Shown: positions 11,332-12,851 of the stretch, piece by piece
Layout: each line of letters starts with the position of its first letter
Numbering within the stretch: the first letter of the stretch is position 1
Origin: GW2011-AR5 sp041645025
Lineage (GTDB): Archaea; Aenigmatarchaeota; Aenigmatarchaeia; GW2011-AR5
Reading direction: 5' to 3'
Length of the DNA stretch: 12,851 bases
Assembly (NCBI GenBank): GCA_041645025.1
Contig: JBAZQV010000025.1
Location: 1-12,851 of the forward strand
Position numbers and translations under genes: made by a program
Notes under the pieces: model-generated
What the model was told of the DNA's origin: nothing
Databases searched by the model: none
What the model saw: only the letters and a program-made list of their open reading frames with translations

Positions 11332-11850
11332 ATGATTATGCGAATTGAAGTGCATCTGGCGAGAAAACCCGACAAAAGGGCATTTGTTCGGCTCGCCTTG
11401 GAAAGAGATGCAGGATTGCAAGACGTTAGCAGCTGTTACAAGCCCTATAGAAAGGCAATAGGAAATCCAGAATATTGGGGTCGCAAATTCGACAAGCTCA
11501 TAAAAGAAAAGCGATTGCTCTTGGCATGCATTGACGGGAAACTACTTGGACTTCTTCATTTTACGCTTGATTTTATTGACTATCCGGCTGCATATGTCGA
11601 GCTTGTTTTTGTTTCTAAGATTAATAGAAATCTCGGGATAGCCAGGCAGTTGTTTTCAGAAGCTGAAAAGATGGCAGCAGCCGAAGGCTACTCGAAGATA
11701 TTTTCCAGTACAAACCCGAGCAACAGGATATCCCTGAATATGCACAAAGCTTTCGGCTATAGAAGATGCGGATCAATATATGGCATAGAAACGCCTACAA
11801 GCAGGGAGATATTCGTATTCAAAAATCTACAGCGTCCAAAAAAGAGATGA
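11332..11850 (+). CDS. GNAT-family N-acetyltransferase
   Basis: 172 residues. Motif A of the acetyl-CoA site is seen at about 87-107: a beta strand (AYVELVFVS) followed by NRNLGIARQL, a variant of R/Q-x-x-G-x-G/A, and an alpha helix (FSEAEKMAAAEGY). Motif B follows (SSTNPSNRISLNMHKAFGYR, 125-144), with the typical N..S..lH.k.GF pattern. The upstream half (YKPYRKAIGNPEYWGRKFDK) fits a substrate-binding region but does not identify the acceptor. The ATG at 11332 is 1 nt after the vapC stop; ATG at 11338 is in frame. Three genes packed without gaps suggest one operon. Some GNAT enzymes act as toxins by acetylating charged tRNAs, but others are housekeeping enzymes; context only hints at the former. 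Confidence 0.8.
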   Translation: MIMRIEVHLARKPDKRAFVRLALERDAGLQDVSSCYKPYRKAIGNPEYWGRKFDKLIKEKRLLLACIDGKLLGLLHFTLDFIDYPAAYVELVFVSKINRNLGIARQLFSEAEKMAAAEGYSKIFSSTNPSNRISLNMHKAFGYRRCGSIYGIETPTSREIFVFKNLQRPKKR

Positions 11851-11902
11851 TTATGCAAAACCCAGAACAGAATACAGAAAGCCATAACTCTGAGTATGTC
11901 AA

Positions 11903-11917
11903 TGCCGCCGGCGCTTT
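11903..11917 (+). repeat. 15-bp direct repeat, copy 2 (tRNA-Ser 3' end)
   Basis: Identical to 10522-10536 over 15 bases, with no tRNA sequence upstream of it. It lies 53 nt after the GNAT stop and is followed by a run of six T. Together with copy 1 it brackets the VapBC-GNAT genes. A short GCC/GGC stem plus T-run could alternatively make it a terminator. Confidence 0.55.
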
Positions 11918-11995
11918 TTTATTATAAAATCGTAATTCTCTCGTAATTTTCACTGTTTTTGCTCTAACAAAATCTTTATTAACGGGACCGAGCCA

Positions 11996-12003
11996 TTTTA
12001 TAC
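11996..12003 (+). promoter_or_regulatory. TATA box for the MscS-like TM-helix gene
   Basis: TTTTATAC lies 39-46 nt before the ATG at 12042, giving a predicted start of transcription near 12022-12026, just before the ribosome-binding site GGAGGAG at 12027-12033. This is the strongest Shine-Dalgarno sequence in the window (8 nt from the ATG) and suggests high expression. Confidence 0.6.
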
Positions 12004-12041
12004 AAAGATATACAATATCAAAAAATGGAGGAGAGTTTAAA

Positions 12042-12671
12042 ATGGTGTTAGTCGACATCTTAGGCGAACTAACTACGAATACAGTGAATTTCCTGCCGAA
12101 CCTTGTGGCTGCTATAATACTTCTGGTAATCGGTTTAGTAGTCGGCAAGGTTGTTGGGAGAGTTGTCAAGGAAGTCCTGGACAGAGTAAGACTGGACTAC
12201 TACATAACTGAGACGCGCAAACCTGCAATAAGCGTTTCGAACATGTTTGCAGTCATAGCAAAATGGTGGATCTACCTTGGATTCATCACAGCAGCTTTGT
12301 CCCGTGAAGTTCTTGGCGTAACTGCACTATCCTTATGGATCGCCGAAATAAACGCCTTCATACCAAGAATAATCGGAGCCGCAGTCATAATGGTTGTTGG
12401 CTTCGTGCTGGCAGAATACATAAAGAGTCACCTGAAAAAAACAAACAGCCTGTATGGAATTTTCGTTGGCAAGACGTTGTTCTTCTTCGTCTTGTACGTG
12501 TCCATCGCGCTGGCTTTGCCCATACTAGGAATATCAGCAGCCCTTGTGAATAACATCCTGTTGGTAATCATAGCATCAGCTGGACTCGGTTTTGCCTTGG
12601 CAGTAGGCTTGGGTATGAAGGAAGCTGTTGCTGACGTGTCGAAGAGATACGTTAGAAAGCTGAAAGTTTAG
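12042..12671 (+). CDS. membrane protein with MscS-type conserved TM helices
   Basis: 209 residues with about five membrane helices. FLPNLVAAIILLVIGLVVGK at about 17-36, followed by a charged amphipathic stretch (KEVLDRVRLD), matches the 'conserved TM helix' repeat associated with mechanosensitive channels of the MscS group. A second copy starts at FIPRIIGAAVIMVVGFVLAE (about 106-125), and the last helix is Gly/Ala-rich (ASAGLGFALAVGLGMKEAVAD), resembling the MscS pore helix. The protein ends shortly afterwards (SKRYVRKLKV), so the MscS cytoplasmic beta and alpha/beta vestibule domains are absent. It may be a minimal channel or a channel-associated membrane protein. The start is well fixed by GGAGGAG and a TATA box. 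It is monocistronic, with T-rich sequence after the stop. Confidence 0.78.
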   Translation: MVLVDILGELTTNTVNFLPNLVAAIILLVIGLVVGKVVGRVVKEVLDRVRLDYYITETRKPAISVSNMFAVIAKWWIYLGFITAALSREVLGVTALSLWIAEINAFIPRIIGAAVIMVVGFVLAEYIKSHLKKTNSLYGIFVGKTLFFFVLYVSIALALPILGISAALVNNILLVIIASAGLGFALAVGLGMKEAVADVSKRYVRKLKV

Positions 12672-12673
12672 GA

Positions 12674-12703
12674 ATTTTTTTCTTTTATCCTTACTTTTTT
12701 TAC
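12674..12703 (+). terminator. T-rich terminator
   Basis: Two runs of seven T with further pyrimidines directly after the stop codon at 12671, without a hairpin, as expected for archaeal transcription termination. Confidence 0.5.
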
Positions 12704-12738
12704 TTGCTAGAGAAGAGAATAGGCAAGCACGGCTCTTA

Positions 12739-12834
12739 TAGCATGTGACATAAATAACCGTACATATTATGATGTCACTGCTACGCACGGAAAACAAAGT
12801 TTTCCGGCGCACCAAAAAGCTTTGCTTTTTGCGT
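12739..12834 (+). ncRNA. strongly structured region at the window end
   Basis: No coding frame is convincing here. TAGCA (12739-12743) with TGCTA (12779-12783) and GTGACAT (12745-12751) with ATGTCAC (12772-12778) form a 12-bp stem with one bulged T and a 20-nt loop. Directly after it are two perfect 8-bp hairpins with 3-nt loops: CGGAAAAC/GTTTTCCG (12788-12806) and CAAAAAGC/GCTTTTTG (12813-12831). These hairpins resemble those inside the tRNA introns in this window, so another intron-rich tRNA or a stable RNA running past the edge is possible. No tRNA arms could be assigned. Confidence 0.45.
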
Positions 12835-12851
12835 GTATGCAGAAGACATTA

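Noticed and set aside
12721..12851. Annotation as an intron-containing tRNA
   Set aside because: A GCAT/ATGC D-stem is possible, but A14, the G18-G19 pair and U33 are missing in every reading tried, and the 3' half lies outside the window.
1..12851. CRISPR arrays, insertion sequences or transposases
   Set aside because: No regularly spaced repeats, transposase-like frames or terminal inverted repeats with target duplications were seen.

Overview
The window looks archaeal. Three observations support this: genes with TATA boxes about 26 bases upstream of the start codon (leaderless mRNAs) sit next to genes with GGTGAT or GGAGG ribosome-binding sites; the AMP/ribose-1,5-bisphosphate salvage enzymes and the archaeal-type phosphoglycerate mutase are archaeal families; and two tRNA genes carry introns at non-canonical positions with bulge-helix-bulge folds. 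Small genes, 1-4 nt overlaps, short versions of known enzymes and T-loop tRNA introns suggest a small-genome DPANN-type archaeon (Micrarchaeota/ARMAN-like or a relative). That placement is inference; no marker gene settles it.

Layout. 1-1959: the end of a Cys/Thr-rich, C-terminally anchored surface protein, overlapping a polytopic membrane protein. 1997-3080: a small HTH regulator, then on the minus strand a coiled-coil/winged-helix protein. 3081-3280: a divergent promoter region with two tandem inverted repeats, one covering the TATA box of the next gene. 3281-7690: a plus-strand metabolic run with ribose-1,5-bisphosphate isomerase, AMP phosphorylase, a 49-residue zinc ribbon, phosphoglycerate mutase and an ATP-cone/PD-(D/E)XK nuclease-like fusion. 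7691-7884: an orphan structured RNA candidate. 7885-9544 (minus): an AlaE-like membrane protein, a TtuA/NcsA tRNA thiolase and a ubiquitin-like sulfur carrier ending in Gly-Gly. 9582-10532: two interrupted class II (Ser-type) tRNA genes either side of a small Gly-rich membrane protein. 10539-11917: a VapBC toxin-antitoxin pair plus a GNAT acetyltransferase, flanked by a 15-bp repeat of the tRNA 3' end. 12042-12671: an MscS-type TM-helix protein. The window closes in another strongly base-paired stretch.

How the genes fit together. Isomerase and AMP phosphorylase provide two steps of AMP -> ribose-1,5-bisphosphate -> ribulose-1,5-bisphosphate. Type III RuBisCO, not in this window, would convert that to 3-phosphoglycerate, which the phosphoglycerate mutase passes into lower glycolysis. 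The sulfur carrier and TtuA form a tRNA 2-thiolation pair. The tRNA genes are the most unusual content: tRNA-Ser(UGA) can be rebuilt from four exons separated by three introns, and the second Ser-like tRNA has an intron at exactly the same T-loop position (59/60), with a near-ideal splicing motif.
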